Below are positions 35,608 through 48,200 of a stretch of DNA of 64,000 nucleotides, piece by piece. Position numbers and translations under genes: made by a program. The DNA comes from Eudorina sp. 2006-703-Eu-15 (lineage: Eukaryota > Chlorophyta > Chlorophyceae > Chlamydomonadales > Volvocaceae): NCBI GenBank assembly GCA_003117195.1, contig BDSI01000010.1, forward strand, positions 807,375-871,374, written 5' to 3'. Below the pieces are notes generated by a model. It searched no databases and had not been told where the DNA came from. It was given only the letters and a program-made list of their open reading frames with translations. Positions within the stretch are counted from its first letter, which is position 1. Every line of letters starts with the position of its first letter.

Positions 35608-37059
35608 ATGGTAGAGGCCAACGCGACAAACGTTATGGATGTGCTGCCGCAGCTCAGCGTCCACGGCCAGGACGCCCTCCTGTCCGCACTCCTGCCCGGC
35701 GGCGGCGCCAAAACTGCGCGACTCGTGTGCAGAGCCTTCAAGGACTTCGTCGACGCCAACCTGCGCGAGCTGAAGGTAGTCCTGACCGACGCGCACAAGG
35801 CGACCCTGGCCCTGGCAGCCGCACCGGGCGGGGCCGCCGCGCCGTGGCCGCGGCCGCTGCGCCTGCCGCGCTGCGAGGCCGTCCACCTCACGATGCGGGT
35901 TTCGGAGCCGAGAAATGTCCTTGAGAACGTGGCGGCGATGGCGATGGCAGTCGGACGCCTGCTGCCACCCGCGACCCGCGAGCGCATCTCGACGTTCACC
36001 TTCAAGCACTGCACCGCCGCCCAGCGGCCGGCGGACCGGCGCCTCGGCCTTTCCGGTGTCGAGGCCGCCATCTCCGGCGTCCTCCGCCTGCTGCCCGCGC
36101 TCCACACCGTCAACCTGTCGGGGGCCGGTCAGTTCTCGTCGGATCCGCTGCAGCACGCTGTACTGTACGACACGCTGGCGTCGCTGCCGCGCCTTGAGTC
36201 CTTGGCGGTGTCTAGCTTCCGCGGCCTCGAACGGATCGGCGTGCTGTACGGCAGTCTGACGAAGCTCACTGTCGGGCGGTACGACCCTGACGAGGTCCTG
36301 ACGGCGGCGGCGGCTCGCAGCCTGTCGTACTTCAGACGGCTGGCGGAGCTGAATTTCATCGCGAATTTCGACCTCTGGATGAGCGACGGCGATGCACGCA
36401 CGCTCGTGGATGCCATCCCGCCGTGTCTGCAGCGCCTGGGGATCGTGTACGACGTTTTTGTCGTACAGATCACCGTGTGGCTCTCCCGCCGAGTCGTAAC
36501 GTCCGTGGAAGTCGGTCCGCTCCGCGACAATTACGGCGCATTCTGGGCTTACAACGGTGTGCGCACGGTGGCGCAGCCGATCCTGAATTTGCGACCGATC
36601 TGGCCGCACCGTACGGCAGCGCACCGCGACGACGACGGCGCTCCGCAGGTGCCGTACCTTCCGCTCCTGCACATCTTGGACGTGGCGGCCAGCCACGACC
36701 TGCCTCAGCGGGCCTCGCAGCTGCTTCAGCTCTGCGACATGGTGCAGGTGGACCGCCTCCAGCTGGTTCCGGAGCAGGGGCGCCTGACGCCAGCTCAAGT
36801 GCGGGGCGCGTTGCGGGTCCTGAGGTGGTGGCCGCGGGAGATCCAGCTGCAGCTTTTCTCCAAGGAATGGGTCGACTCGAACGCGTACCTAGACCTCTAC
36901 ATGGACGTCTGCAGACTGGCGGTGCCGCTGGCGGGGAAGGTCGTCAACTTGGGAGCCGCCGCGGCGGCGGCGGCAGCGGGCGGCGGGAGCAAAGTCCGGC
37001 ACGAGCGGGTGCCAGCGGCGGCGACGGCGCCGAGGCAGGGGCCCCAAGGGCGAGGGTAG
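35608..37059 (+). CDS. F-box / leucine-rich-repeat-like protein, intronless
   Basis: A single 483-codon ORF from ATG to TAG. The N-terminus (VLPQLSVHGQDALLSALL, then ARLVCRAFKDFVDANLREL) resembles the F-box-like start common in algal LRR proteins. Leucine-rich stretches with LPALHTVNLSG, LPRLESLAVSSFRGLERIG and YFRRLAELNFIANFDLW follow. F-box proteins act as substrate adaptors of SCF ubiquitin ligases; that role is inferred. The C-terminus turns into Ala/Gly/Arg low complexity just before the stop. No introns are seen although every other gene here is heavily split, which may mean origin by retroposition. The same frame stays open after the TAG, so the true protein could be longer (next entry). 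Confidence 0.65.
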   Translation: MVEANATNVMDVLPQLSVHGQDALLSALLPGGGAKTARLVCRAFKDFVDANLRELKVVLTDAHKATLALAAAPGGAAAPWPRPLRLPRCEAVHLTMRVSEPRNVLENVAAMAMAVGRLLPPATRERISTFTFKHCTAAQRPADRRLGLSGVEAAISGVLRLLPALHTVNLSGAGQFSSDPLQHAVLYDTLASLPRLESLAVSSFRGLERIGVLYGSLTKLTVGRYDPDEVLTAAAARSLSYFRRLAELNFIANFDLWMSDGDARTLVDAIPPCLQRLGIVYDVFVVQITVWLSRRVVTSVEVGPLRDNYGAFWAYNGVRTVAQPILNLRPIWPHRTAAHRDDDGAPQVPYLPLLHILDVAASHDLPQRASQLLQLCDMVQVDRLQLVPEQGRLTPAQVRGALRVLRWWPREIQLQLFSKEWVDSNAYLDLYMDVCRLAVPLAGKVVNLGAAAAAAAAGGGSKVRHERVPAAATAPRQGPQGRG

Positions 37060-37454
37060 GGAGCGGGGCCAGCCGCGGGGAGCAAGGAGGAGCAACCCGC
37101 GGGGGCGGCAGCTGCAGCGCCCGAGGGGGCCGAGGAGGAGCAGGGGCAGCGGCGGAAGGAAGCCGCGCCAGGGGAGGGCGAAGGCGGAGCGGTGTTGAAG
37201 ACCCGGCTGGTGGAGCGTCTGCTGGAGGGTGCCGTCCGGCTGACCCGCGCAGCGGACACCCCAGCCGCCTCGGCGGCAGCAGCAACCAGGGGGACCGGTG
37301 TGGCGGGAGGGACAGCCTCAGAGGCACCAACCGCGGAGGGACTCGCTTCGGACGACGAGGAGAGCTCAGGATCCAGTCGACGAGCCGATCTGGCCTCGAG
37401 CCCGAGCGAGCCGGCTGCTGCTGCTGCCGCTGCTGCTGCTGCTGCTGCTGCTGC

Positions 37455-37488
<34 letters not shown>

Positions 37489-38181
37489 ACCCCAGCCTCG
37501 CTCCTCCTCCGGTGTCCCCTGATTTCGGAGCTTCTTGCGGGTCCCCTGGTTTCGGAGCGTCTTGCGGGTCCCCTGGTTTCGGAGCGTCTTGCGGGTCCGC
37601 GGCACACACCGGCGTCCCTAGGGGGCTGGATCACGCGGCACTGGCGGGCGGCTGTGGGTGCCGTACCGGGGCAAGGCCCTGACAGACCAAGCAACGGCAG
37701 ACGCATTTCCTGCACTGGCGGCAACGAGTGCGAGTGCCGGCACGACAGCTTCATCACATTCGCGCCGCTGCCCGCTGCTGACGCGGTGCTGGTGTGCTGT
37801 CGGTCGCGCCGGACGGCGGAGGCGCTGGCGGCGAGCGTGCTGGCGGCGGGGCGGGGCGGGCGCGAGGCGGCACTGGAGCCGGCGGGGCCGGCGGAAGCGG
37901 CAGTGCAGGAGGCCGCGACGGCGCAGGAGCCGGCGGCACAGGACCCGGCGGCGGCGGCGCAGGAGCGGGCGGAGCGGCGGTATCTGGCGACACCGGCGAC
38001 GTGTCAGTGGCTGCCGACGGCTATTGGTGTGGTCGGCTTCGCAGCCCTGGAGGTAGGGTGGTGGGACGGTCGAGGATTTGATCAAGAAATCGGCAGGGAC
38101 GATGCAGCCGCAGACTGGGGAAGCGATGCTCGCCCTGCTGCTTGGCCACCAGGTCCGTTAATGGCGTTAGTTACGAGGTAG
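37060..38181 (+). CDS. In-frame continuation after the TAG, possibly the split-off second half of the F-box-like gene
   Basis: Directly after the TAG at 37057-37059 the same frame runs open for 373 codons to a TAG at 38179. It reads as a plausible low-complexity protein: Glu/Ala/Gln-rich at first, then LKTRLVERLLEGAVRLTRA, a run of about 25 Ala from (GCT/GCC)n at 37416-37488, three in-frame 9-residue repeats of PLVSERLAG (37519-37598), and a more ordered part with VLVCCRSRRTAEALAASVL. The repeats keep frame, which supports coding. No ATG near the start is convincing. It may be the C-terminal half of one longer gene broken by a nonsense change, or non-coding GC-rich sequence. An intron removing the stop would have to be 27 nt, which is too short. 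Confidence 0.4.
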
Positions 38182-38526
38182 GGTCGCCGTTAGTAGGTTT
38201 ACAGAGGCCCCGACGTAGGGTTTGCATGGTGCTTGGTTGGTTCATGGGGAGACGGGTGCGATAGACGCGCCGGTTTTTCAGGTGAGGCATCCACCGCGCT
38301 CCCAACGAATAACTATATGTGTATCATACGTTATCATATTGCTGCGGCTGCTCGCGTTTGCATTCAAATTCGCTCGGACCAACCACCGAGTCAACGCCCG
38401 GACGTGCCGAGCCCGAATGAAACCGTGTACGACATCGTGTACGACATGGGGATATGTCCGCCCCCGGCTCGGACAAAGCTATAGCCCACCTCCTCGCGCG
38501 GTCGGTGACTTTGGTCTCGTAAGTCA
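38182..38526. other. Short gap before the 1-kb element
   Basis: No gene seen; likely 3' flank of the F-box-like locus. Confidence 0.5.
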
Positions 38527-39526
38527 TTGGGCGGGGCCCCAGCGCGAAGCGCGTTCGGGGGGCCCCGCCCCCTAGGATTGCCCATGTCCGTGTGTCCGTC
38601 CGTGTGTCCGTGTGTCCCTGTGTCCGTCCGGTAACGGCAAAACGTTCATTATCCGCTAAACTAATTCGCTGTGTTTGTCAAATTAATTGTCCTCTATTGC
38701 AAGGTAACTTTGGTTTGGCTGAAAAAAATTCTTTGCGCACAAACGGTCAAAGTAAAGCTCCGCGGTCTCCATGGACCCGAGTCAACATTCACCCAACGCC
38801 TCTCGCGCTCATGTTTGTTGCAACAGGTGCCGCGTGATGAATACTTGGATTAGGGGCAGGTGGCGCGTGCTAAATTGAACTTCCATAGTGTTCTGATGTT
38901 TGAACATCAAGATGCCACCAACACCAAGATTTGTCTTTCTGTTTTGCCAGATGAATACAATTCAACATTATGTATTGAATCAAAGTTTCAAGATGCAAAG
39001 GGATAGCATACCGAGTACCAAGGAGTTCTCCAGTTTCGATGGCCCGAAGTCCGGCTCTCACCGCGACTTTTTTGCACCCTGCTTTTGCTTTACATTGCTA
39101 TGTAACTATTGTAGCAAACTTTAGAGGTCCACGTCTGCTGCACGCGTGCAGCAGAAGGGTTGCAAGCTTGCCGACGGACCAAACAACGACAGTTTCACGG
39201 CCAGAATGCTTCAAGCTTGATTTGTGATCATCTGCTTGACAGACGGATGTGGTAGTGCAGAGGCGACTAGCGTTACGATAGTGATAATGCAGATGCCATG
39301 ACCGCCGTGTACTGCAGGTTGGTTTCGGGGCTACCTACCTGCTTGAGCTTGCTGAATCTATACACGCCGATCCACCTTCAACATCAACGACACCCTCAAT
39401 GGCACCCTTTCAATCTCTCACACTCTTGCGCGGTAATAGAGTTTTCGTTGTAAAGCAAGCCACCTGTACGGATTGTAGGGGGCCCCGCCCTTTTCCGGCT
39501 TCAAGGAAGCCGACCCCCTACTTGTT
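38527..39526. mobile_element. 1-kb hairpin-ended repeat element, copy 1
   Basis: Nearly identical to 61912-62942, differing by a few substitutions and by the length of a GTGTGTCC-type run near the left end. The left end is a long perfect hairpin (GGGCGGGGCCCC pairs with GGGGCCCCGCCC around GCGCGAAGCGCG). The right end is a second hairpin (GTAGGGGG pairs with CCCCCTAC, with GGCTTC/GAAGCC inside). GGGCGGGGCCCC is inverted between the two ends. It has no transposase ORF, so it looks non-autonomous, with recent mobility or duplication. Flanks differ between copies; no clear target duplication. Confidence 0.75.
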
Positions 39527-39639
39527 TTGTTTCTTGAAGACCCGTCGCTCGCCGGTTCGCTGGCGGCGCCGCTGGCTGGGATAATCCTATTCCTCGGCAG
39601 CTCACGACGATGAATCCCGTACTTGTCTGAAACCAACCC

Positions 39640-39879
39640 GTGTCTGCCATCGATCGCCGCGCGCAGGTCATCCGGGACCGATGGGGGTACGGCATCAACG
39701 ACAACGGAATCAGCGAGGATTATACCCGCAGGACCAGCTGCAGCAGCAGCGGCGGCGAGGGCGGCTCCGTGGTCGACGATGATTCGGAGGTGTGGGCGCG
39801 GCTGCGGGACATCCTGGGGCTGTTGAACGAGCTCGGCGAAACGATCGGCCAGCACCGGCGGCTGAGTCTAAAACCCTAG
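39640..39879 (+). other. Short open frame, uncertain gene fragment
   Basis: A 79-codon open stretch without its own ATG ends SEVWARLRDILGLLNELGETI before LSLKP and a stop. The last third looks like an amphipathic helix. No splice partner or family recognised. It could be the tail of a gene whose earlier exons were displaced by the neighbouring element, or chance. Confidence 0.2.
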
Positions 39880-42264
39880 CGCCGAGAGTTTTGAGATGAT
39901 GATACTTTGAGATGATGATACTTTGAGATGCTTTGCGATGCTTCTTTGAGATGAATCAACGAGCATGAAATGCATGGAAGGCAGTGGTGCCGGGCTGGTG
40001 CCGGGCAGCTGTGAAGGCGTGGCGCATCGCGCCCTCGAACATCAAGTAGGGGGAAACCTGGGGCGGAGGCAGGAGCGGCGGAATGAGAGAGCAACAGCGA
40101 TGCGATGCTGGCCGTATTGCTGTACATACGGTGGCGCTGTACGTCAACCAGCAGGACATTACGTAATCTTTGCAACTGGGTGATCTCGTTGCCATGAGTG
40201 CCGGCAGCAGGATTGCATGAAGCGCCCAGCGTGTGTTGTGTCTGTGTGTTTAGAATTGCAACCCGCCTGCCCGCCCGATCCCAGGTGGCAATATACTTAC
40301 CATAGAACCTGCGAGGAAAAACTTACCATATGCAGGCGCGCGGACAAGGCAGCCGCGCCACCACCGCAAGGCAAATCATACCGCAAATACTAAATACGGA
40401 GACGCACGACGCACGCAAACGGATTAGTTACCGACATGTAAAATGTATGACGAATGTATGGTGACGGCCCCCACGGAAGCAGCGTCGGTGGTCGTCCATC
40501 ATGCGGGAACGCGAAAGGAAGCAAGTTGTGAGGCAAAGTGGAAGGGAGCAAGACAAAATACAGTAACTAGACAAGGTGAAAGTAAACAGGATGAAAGCAA
40601 ACAGGTTACTATGGTGGTGGCGCGGCTACAGGTGAGAAACGCGGAAGGAGGGATTTGTAGGCAGGGACGCGTACGGACGCGGCATGGGTGCAGTACGGTA
40701 GTGTACGGAAGGGACGCCAGTGTACCAGCGGCCGGTGGGGGAATGACATATGTGCGGATAATGCGGGTGTGATCCGGGTAGCGGGCCAGAGGTGTGTGTG
40801 TGTGTGTCTCGAGGTTGGCGCGGGAGATGGGCCGTAGAGTGAGGAAACATCGTCTGCGAAGCGAGTACCTCCGAGTCGTTCGAGCCACCTGGCTGACTGG
40901 CCTTGTGGGCCGTTGTGGGCCGTTGTGGGCCGTTGTGGGGCCGTTGTGGGGCCGTTATGGGCGGAAGCCGCAGGCTGTTGTTTTGGGGGCCACATGTAAG
41001 GCATTCGTTCGGAGCCGCTATGAGGTCATCATACGTAGTTGTCCCGGTTTTCCGGTCATCAGTTTCTTCTGTACCGACATTGTACTCTCCCAGCGCCGCG
41101 GAGCATCCTCCACACGGGGTGCGGCGGGGGCCGTACATTGTGTACGGCGATTTGATCTTCGGACTGTCGAAGTCGGGGAGTGGGCCGCCCGCTATTCGGA
41201 TTTTGTCGAAGGGCCGTCAAGTTCAGGTGTCGGGGGCGGGCCTTGTGAGACTTGGAACTTGGGAAGTTGGGAACTGGGGAGACCCTGAGCAGCAGGATTT
41301 TGGCATCGATCTTTGCCCTCCAAGGTCATCATAGGTTGGTGGGGTCATGTGGCCATAGGACGTTGAAACACGTCCGTCCGTACACATGGATCACGAGCTG
41401 ACAATGATCGGTTCACGTACGGCAGCTAGCCTATGCAGTACGCACTGGCCCCGGCGGCCCCGGCGCGTCCCGCGGGTCACCACCACCACCACCACCGAAT
41501 CGCGGCGTCCTCGCGGTGAGCTCGTCGTCTTGCGTGGGGGGACTGGAGAACGAGCTCGCAGCAGGGCGGGGATCGGAGCTATTGGTCCGCCTTATGACGA
41601 TATTACGATTGCATTATTAGCAGGGAGCATCTACCGCACTGCCATATGATGCGACACCGCCACCGGAATTACAGGATTAGAAGCGATAAGAGTCTCAAGG
41701 CCAGTATCCGTGGAAGTGTAGGGTACCTTGAAGGATGGCACCGCTTCCGCAGAACCCTGTCGAACCCTGTCAAACATCAAGCATGTACAGTACCATTGCG
41801 AGGAAAACAATCAATGACACCGCAACGCCAACGGTTGCAAGAACAACTCCGGGTGTGGTTGGCCGCTATCTTCTGGACCACGGGAGGACGATCCGGGACG
41901 GTCCTGGATACGACCCTAGACGACCCAGGGGACGGAACGGGACCCTGTTTTTCTGAAACTGGACGACGCGGCTGAGCATACACGCAAACCTACTGTAATT
42001 GAAAAGATAGTTTCAATTAAAGGATTTATTTTCATCTTTGTGTGAAATCGCGAAATGCGGTGCTTGAGCGCGAGTCCCGAACCCACGAGGCAACAAAGTT
42101 CAGTACTGTACTAGACATTCATTCATGCCGCCTAATCGAATTGCTGGTACATCAATTTTGTTACTGAGGACTTAATCTTCACGGCGTATTGTCATGACGG
42201 GGTAGCATTCCCAGATTTCGGAAACAACCCTTTCGTGAAGAAGTGCTTGCCCAGAGATAACGGC
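39880..42264. other. Intergenic region upstream of the S28 peptidase
   Basis: No convincing gene. Visible are a doubled GAGATGATGATACTTT (39892-39921), a GTGTGTTTAGAATTGCAACC piece (40241-40262) that also occurs at 11994-12015 in a DUF3754 intron, and a tandem GGCCGTTGTGG run (40909-40962). The last few hundred bases should contain the peptidase promoter. Confidence 0.55.
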
Positions 42265-45200
42265 ATGATGGATGCCTCTTTCTTGATCCTAACTTTGTCA
42301 TTGAGCCTCGCTACTCTTTGCGATCGAACTTTCGCGCTTCCGCCACGACCGAGCTTCATCCTGCGCGGGAGCCAGCCCCAAGCCCTCAGTAATGGCTCTG
42401 AAAACACCAAATTATATCGCAGACTGCAACGTCCGTTTGGAAAGGTCGTGAAGGAATCGATTCGAGCGGACCTCATCGGACAGTGCACGGAACGATGGCG
42501 AAATGCGACGCTCGACCACTTCAGCCGGGTGCGTTTCCCGGTCACCGGCTGCTATCGATGTGTGTTGTTGGGAGTAAATCGCATGTCGACAGGACGAGCG
42601 GACAGGACGGGGCTCCAAGTGCGTGCCGCTCCTTCGTGACCGCGTCACGCCCCTCCTCCCGCCTGTCCGCGCGCCCCCACCAGTTTTTCGGGGGACCCAC
42701 GACCCCCTCCCAACCACCCCGACCTCGTCCGGGTGTTTCTTCCAGCTGCCCAACACGCCCACACCCACCCAAACCCTGCCGTGCCGCCGTCGTTCCGCAA
42801 CCAGGTCTCGCCGTCTGGTGGTGTGGACACCTTCCCGCAGCGCTACTTCATTTGTGCCAACTTCTGGCGGCCGCGCAGCCCCGATGGCACCAGCGGGTGG
42901 GTCGGTGGGTTGGTGGGTCGCTGATTGTTGGTGGGCTGCTAGGCCGCTCGCACTTCATCGTCGTTTCGTTTCGTTTCGTTTCGTTTCGTTTCGTTTCGTT
43001 TCGTTTCGTTTCGTTTCGTTTCGTTTCGTTTCGTTTCGTTTCGTTTCGTTTCGGGTCGGGTCGGGTCGGGTCGGGTCGGGTCGGGTCGGGTCGGATGCGT
43101 CGCGTCCACGGCCTCCTGTCCCCCTGTTTCCCTGTCCCCTCGTCTGTCGGACCAGCGCCACCCCGGCCGGCCCTGGCCCCCCCTCCTGTACCCTGCGCCC
43201 CTCGTCGTCGTTGGCAGTCAGTGCGGGTTTCACCGCTTAAGCCATACACACACACCGATATCATGCCTGCTTCTCGGTCGGAACAGGCCCCTTTGTGGCA
43301 GAATGAACTCTACACCGCAGTTACCCCGTCCTGCGTGCCTCCTCCCGTCTGCCCCTCCCCGTGGCCGTTTCGGAGCCGCGCAGGCCCATCTTCTTTTACT
43401 TGGGCAATGAGGCGGATGTCACACTGTGAGGCAGTGGGGAGGAAGGCTCAGGGCCGGGGCGGGGGCCGGGGCCGCGGTCGAGTCTCCTGGAGGGTTGGGT
43501 TCGGGAGTTTCGGAGGGATGACGGCTTGCGACATTATGGCACGTACGGCGATGGAAGGGCGGTGGACGGAGCACGGGGGCGGGGGGGGGGATAAGAGGGC
43601 ATCGGGTCAAAGTGCACCGGCGGGGTCAGTCATCTAGGGTTTGGGGTTCTGGGCTGTAGGGGTCTTGGGCCTACGTTGACGGAGCTGCCCCCCTCCTGCT
43701 TCACTGAGGGGGAGCTAAGGGGATGCCCTCCAAGCGGGGGGGGATGGGGAATGGAAGGGGCTGGGAGGGAAAGGGAGGGGGGGCGCAGCGCAAAGGGCCG
43801 TGTCAGCGCGCTGTGCCTTGCAAGCGCGCCCTCTGCTCCCGCGCGTTCCGCTGTACGCCGGAGGTTCCTCTCCCCGGCATGTCCGATGCGCTGTACGATG
43901 ATTCCTGGTGCCAATAGCCCGATACTAATCTCCGGACCTCTTTCTCTGCCGCCGGTGACCGACCACTGGGGTGCGCAGCTATCTGAACAACACGGGCCTT
44001 ATGTGGGAGAGCGCTCCGGAGTTTGAGGCGATGCTGGTGTTCGCGGAGCACAGGTGTGTGTGGGGGGCGTGGGTTCGTGGGGTTGGGTGTGTGGGGTTGG
44101 GTTGGGGTTCGTGGGGTTGGGTGTGTGTGGGGCGTGGGTTCGTGGGATTTGCGCTGGGGTGCGTGGGATGGGGGTTTGGGCAGCGAGGGCGAGACGAGCG
44201 GACTGGAAAGTGCTTCGTCTGGGGGCTGGTTGTGTGGGAGGGTGGTTGGATGGATGGATGAACGGAGGCGATGCCCCAACTCGGCCAAGCCGGTTCAGTT
44301 TAACCGTTTGCGGGCCCCATCCACCCTCTGCGGACGAGCAGGTACTACGGCGAGTCCGTACCGTACGGCAAGAACGTGCGGAGTCACATGGGTTACCTGA
44401 TGGCCGAGCAGGTGGGCGCGTTCAATTCTAAACCGGGAGGCACGGAAGGTCGTTAACAGGTTGCGAGCGGTTGGGTTCGAGCGTGTTGAACGAGGCAGGA
44501 GCGATGTCAACCGATGGTTAAGCGCTAACCGCCAACCGCCAACCGCAGGCCATGGCCGATTACGCGGAGCTGATCATGGAGATCAAGGACGAGTTCGACG
44601 CCTCCGATAGCCCCGTCATCGGTGAGATCTGTAACCCAACCCGGGTTGAAACCGAAACCGACGTTGCAGCAGCGTCGTCTTTTAGCCTCGTCGATCGCCC
44701 AGCTAGTGCCCTACCTTGGCCGACGACTCCTAACAGCCATATATATATGTATGTGTGTGTGTGTGTTTAACAAGGAGCCCACATATAAATGTGTGTGTAA
44801 AGGGCGTCGCTTCACAGCTCCTGGTGCCGTTAGGGTTTCCGTTGGCAATCCGGTTTGGTTGGTTGGTACGGTGTATATGTACTGCAGAGCATGTTAGCCC
44901 GGGGCGGGGAGCCCGGAGGAGAGTCCGTGGGAGGTGGTAGCCCTGCTGCCTGTTGGCTGGGGAGGAGGCGGGGGAGCGGGGAGGGGAGAGGAAATTGGTA
45001 GACATATTCAAGCTGCGCTGCTGCTGCCAGAGCAAACGTCCGGGGTCGGGGGGATTTGGACGTGGACGCGGACGGGGGCGGGGGCAGGGGATATGCGGTG
45101 CGGGGCTGTGCGGCGTCCATATGGGTCGGGGACGCTAGGGGGGACACAACACAACACAACACGCACACACACACGCACACACACACGCACACGTGCCAGT

Positions 45201-48200
45201 TTTTCACCCAGTGCGCACCGTAGGTGACAGTTCTCACTTCCTGCCGTACGTCTCATCGCTCGCCCACAACAGGTTTTGGAGGATCGTACGGCGGCATGCT
45301 GGCCAGCTGGATGCGGCTCAAGTACCCGCACGTTCTGGACGGCGCCATCGCCGGATCGGCCCCCATCTGGAACTTCCTGGGAGAGGTACGGGCGTACGGC
45401 AAGAGTGTGTTTAGAAATGTGTGTGTTTGTGTGTACGGAAAATGACATCTGCACGGCGGCGGTGTGTCTTGATTGGATGTGCGTGTGTTTGTACAGCATA
45501 CCGAGAGTGGATACAGCGATTTATCGATATCGTTCGATTCATCGATATCGATAAGTCGTTTTGCACAGTGGTTTATATATAATTCAGAGAGTTAATCGTG
45601 TAATTGTGCACATCTACATTAAGTATTTAAGCTACATTGCGATATCGAATATCGCTGTCCATCAGAGTCTTGTGGATGGTGACCCGGGAGAAATCGAACG
45701 CGAGAAGACTTTTGAGAATCCGTGCGCTGACGCTGACCCCTTGACATATCGACGGCGACAACCGACCCATGGGTCAGACGCCGCCCTTCGACTCGGGCGC
45801 GTTCGCTAAAGGCGTCACGTACGACGCGTCGGAGGTGGCGGGATCCGCGCCTGCCTGTGCCGAGAATGTACGGGCCACGTGGGAGCTGCTGAAGATCTAC
45901 GGTGGAGACGATGCAGGTACGGCAAACGGCGATTACTTTCATCTGTACTGCAATCGGGAGATGAGAAGAAGCCAACCCAAACTGCACGTCCACACACGCG
46001 GCTGTGGCTCAAAACCCTAAACCCTAAAGGACACAGCCATGGAATCCAATACTGTATTACAATTGTGCACGAGGATGCCGTGATTGGACGACGGTATCCT
46101 ACGTGGTGTGTACGACGTGGCCGTACATGGCACGTGGCATCAACGGTACACACACAAACACGATTACGTTGCAGGGTCGGGCATTAAGGTGCGGAATTTA
46201 TCGGCAACTGTTGGGCTCGGCTATGCGCATCGCATATCACGCACGCCTGTCGCGCCTGCCTGCAAACACACGCAAACAAACACATCAAGACGTCCTGACC
46301 CCACTAATTCCACCTTTCGCGGCACCCCCGCGGTTCGGGTCTGTACGGCAGGCCGTGTGTTCCTGGCCGGTGCACTGGGGCTGTGCCCCGATGCCGTACC
46401 GAAGACCGACGATGACGTGTACTTTCTGCGCGACTGGCTGGCGGCGGCTTGGGACTACATGGTGAGTCACGAGGGCGCGGAGCAGCTGGACACTGGGGTC
46501 GGTGGGGTGCCGTACGGGGAAGGGGGTCAACCGTCACTGTAACATGGAAACTGCCCGAGGGCAAGGGGGTGCGGTCGGGTCCGGTCGGGTCGCTTGCTCC
46601 CTTTCTCGTGAGCCTTCCTCGTGAGCCTTTCTCGTGAGCCTTCCTCGTGCGCCTTTCTTGACGGTAAGGGGCTGGCACCTGGCAGTGACCTCCGCGTCCT
46701 TGCGTCCGTGGTGGCGCACTGAAGCGGACTGGAAGACAGCTGCAAGGGATCGTCGGGAAGACAGCTGCGGCTTGGCTCAACTGCAGCGGACCCTGAAGGG
46801 ATTAGGTCCCGACGGAGTGCGGCCGGTGTTGATCATGTTTTTATATCAATTTATATCAATGATGTTACAGTGGGTCGTTGCCTCGGTGACAGTGTTGTTC
46901 AGTTGATGTCAATGTGTGGGGAGCGAGGCGCCCCGCCGCACGGCAGTCCCGACCCGTGGGTCAGTGCATGCAGTACATGCCGTACACATACACGCACCAA
47001 CACGGGTTCCCCCGGGGGCTGCGGCTGTCATCCTGCCTGCCCTTCGCCGCACACGTGGCGTCCTTGTTCGGCAGGCCATGGGCAACTTTCCGTACCCGTC
47101 GTCGTACATCACAAACGGCCACGGCGAGCTGCCCGCTTTCCCGGTCCGCGTGGCGTGCTCCTACCTGGACAGCGCGTCGTTGAGCGACGAGGATCTCTTG
47201 GAAGGTGGGTGACAGTTGGGCGTTGGCCGTTGGGTAGTTGCTGCGATCACGGCAGACGAGACCGTTGTCACCAGTCCGGTTCTACCGGAAGGGGAAACGA
47301 GCCGTGGGGTGCTTGCCGGGCACCTCGTCAGATATCGCCCCGACAGGGGGCTCCTCAGAACCAACAGCGGTGCGACGGGCGGTGTGTAATGGTTCTCTAC
47401 AGTCTACACTAAACCACTCCTCGTCCGCCACCACATCATCCCGTCCCGCGCCCGTTGTAAGCTTGTAACCCACCTTCCGTCTTCCTCTCACACGCAGCCC
47501 TGCGCAGCATGCGTCGGGATCCATACACCGTATCGGCCAACCTCCATTCGATTCCCGCCTCACACCCCGTTTGCGCCGGGGGTGTTTCTTGCTTTCTTCT
47601 GCCTCTCAAAACCCCATCCTCGGCGGTGTCGTGTCGAGTCGAGTGCTCGTGTCCCGCCGCGCCGCGCCGTGCGCCGCCCGCAGCCATGAGCCGAGCGGTG
47701 GGCGTGTTCTACAACCACACGGGCGATGTGGCGTGTTTCGACCCGCAGGGCGGCACCGATCCCGACAGCGACCACGACGCGAACTTCTGGGACTTCCAGT
47801 GGTGCGCGGAGATGTTGATGCCCTTCAGCAAGGACGGAGGTACGGTGCAGTACGGTACTGTACGGTGCGGTACATGGGCGCAGGTGGGGAGAAGGATGAA
47901 TGTATAGAGTGCGTCGTCTTGGCACACGCTTTGCCATACTTTGTAATGCTGGATCTTTCGGGATGAAAGATGTTTGGATCTCGTGTTTGGATCTTGGATC
48001 TCGTGTTTGGATCTTAGACAACTTGTATCTTGGATCAGGTGCATGGAAGTTGCTGCCCAGGGTGCAGTTTTGGGGCGGCTCGGGGAACGGCTCCCGGCCG
48101 AACCCAAAACCTCTTTCCCGTTCGTTGTACTTCGTGTACAGCACTGCTGATCCGCACCAATAGGACACGCACGTGCATCTTTTTTGTGCCGTACAGTGAA

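Noticed and set aside
37056..37082. A 27-nt intron (GTAGGG to GGGGAG) that would remove the in-frame TAG
   Set aside because: Far below the minimum intron size seen in this window (about 90 nt).
37416..37488. CRISPR-like or satellite array
   Set aside because: It is a (GCT/GCC)n run in a coding-like frame; no spacer structure here or elsewhere in the window.
47495..47540. Alternative exon in S28 intron 10 (acceptor ACGCAG, then CCCTGCGCAGCATG)
   Set aside because: The join from 47204 straight to 47684 gives [17 protein letters not shown], a better family match; the alternative would add unrelated residues and needs another donor.
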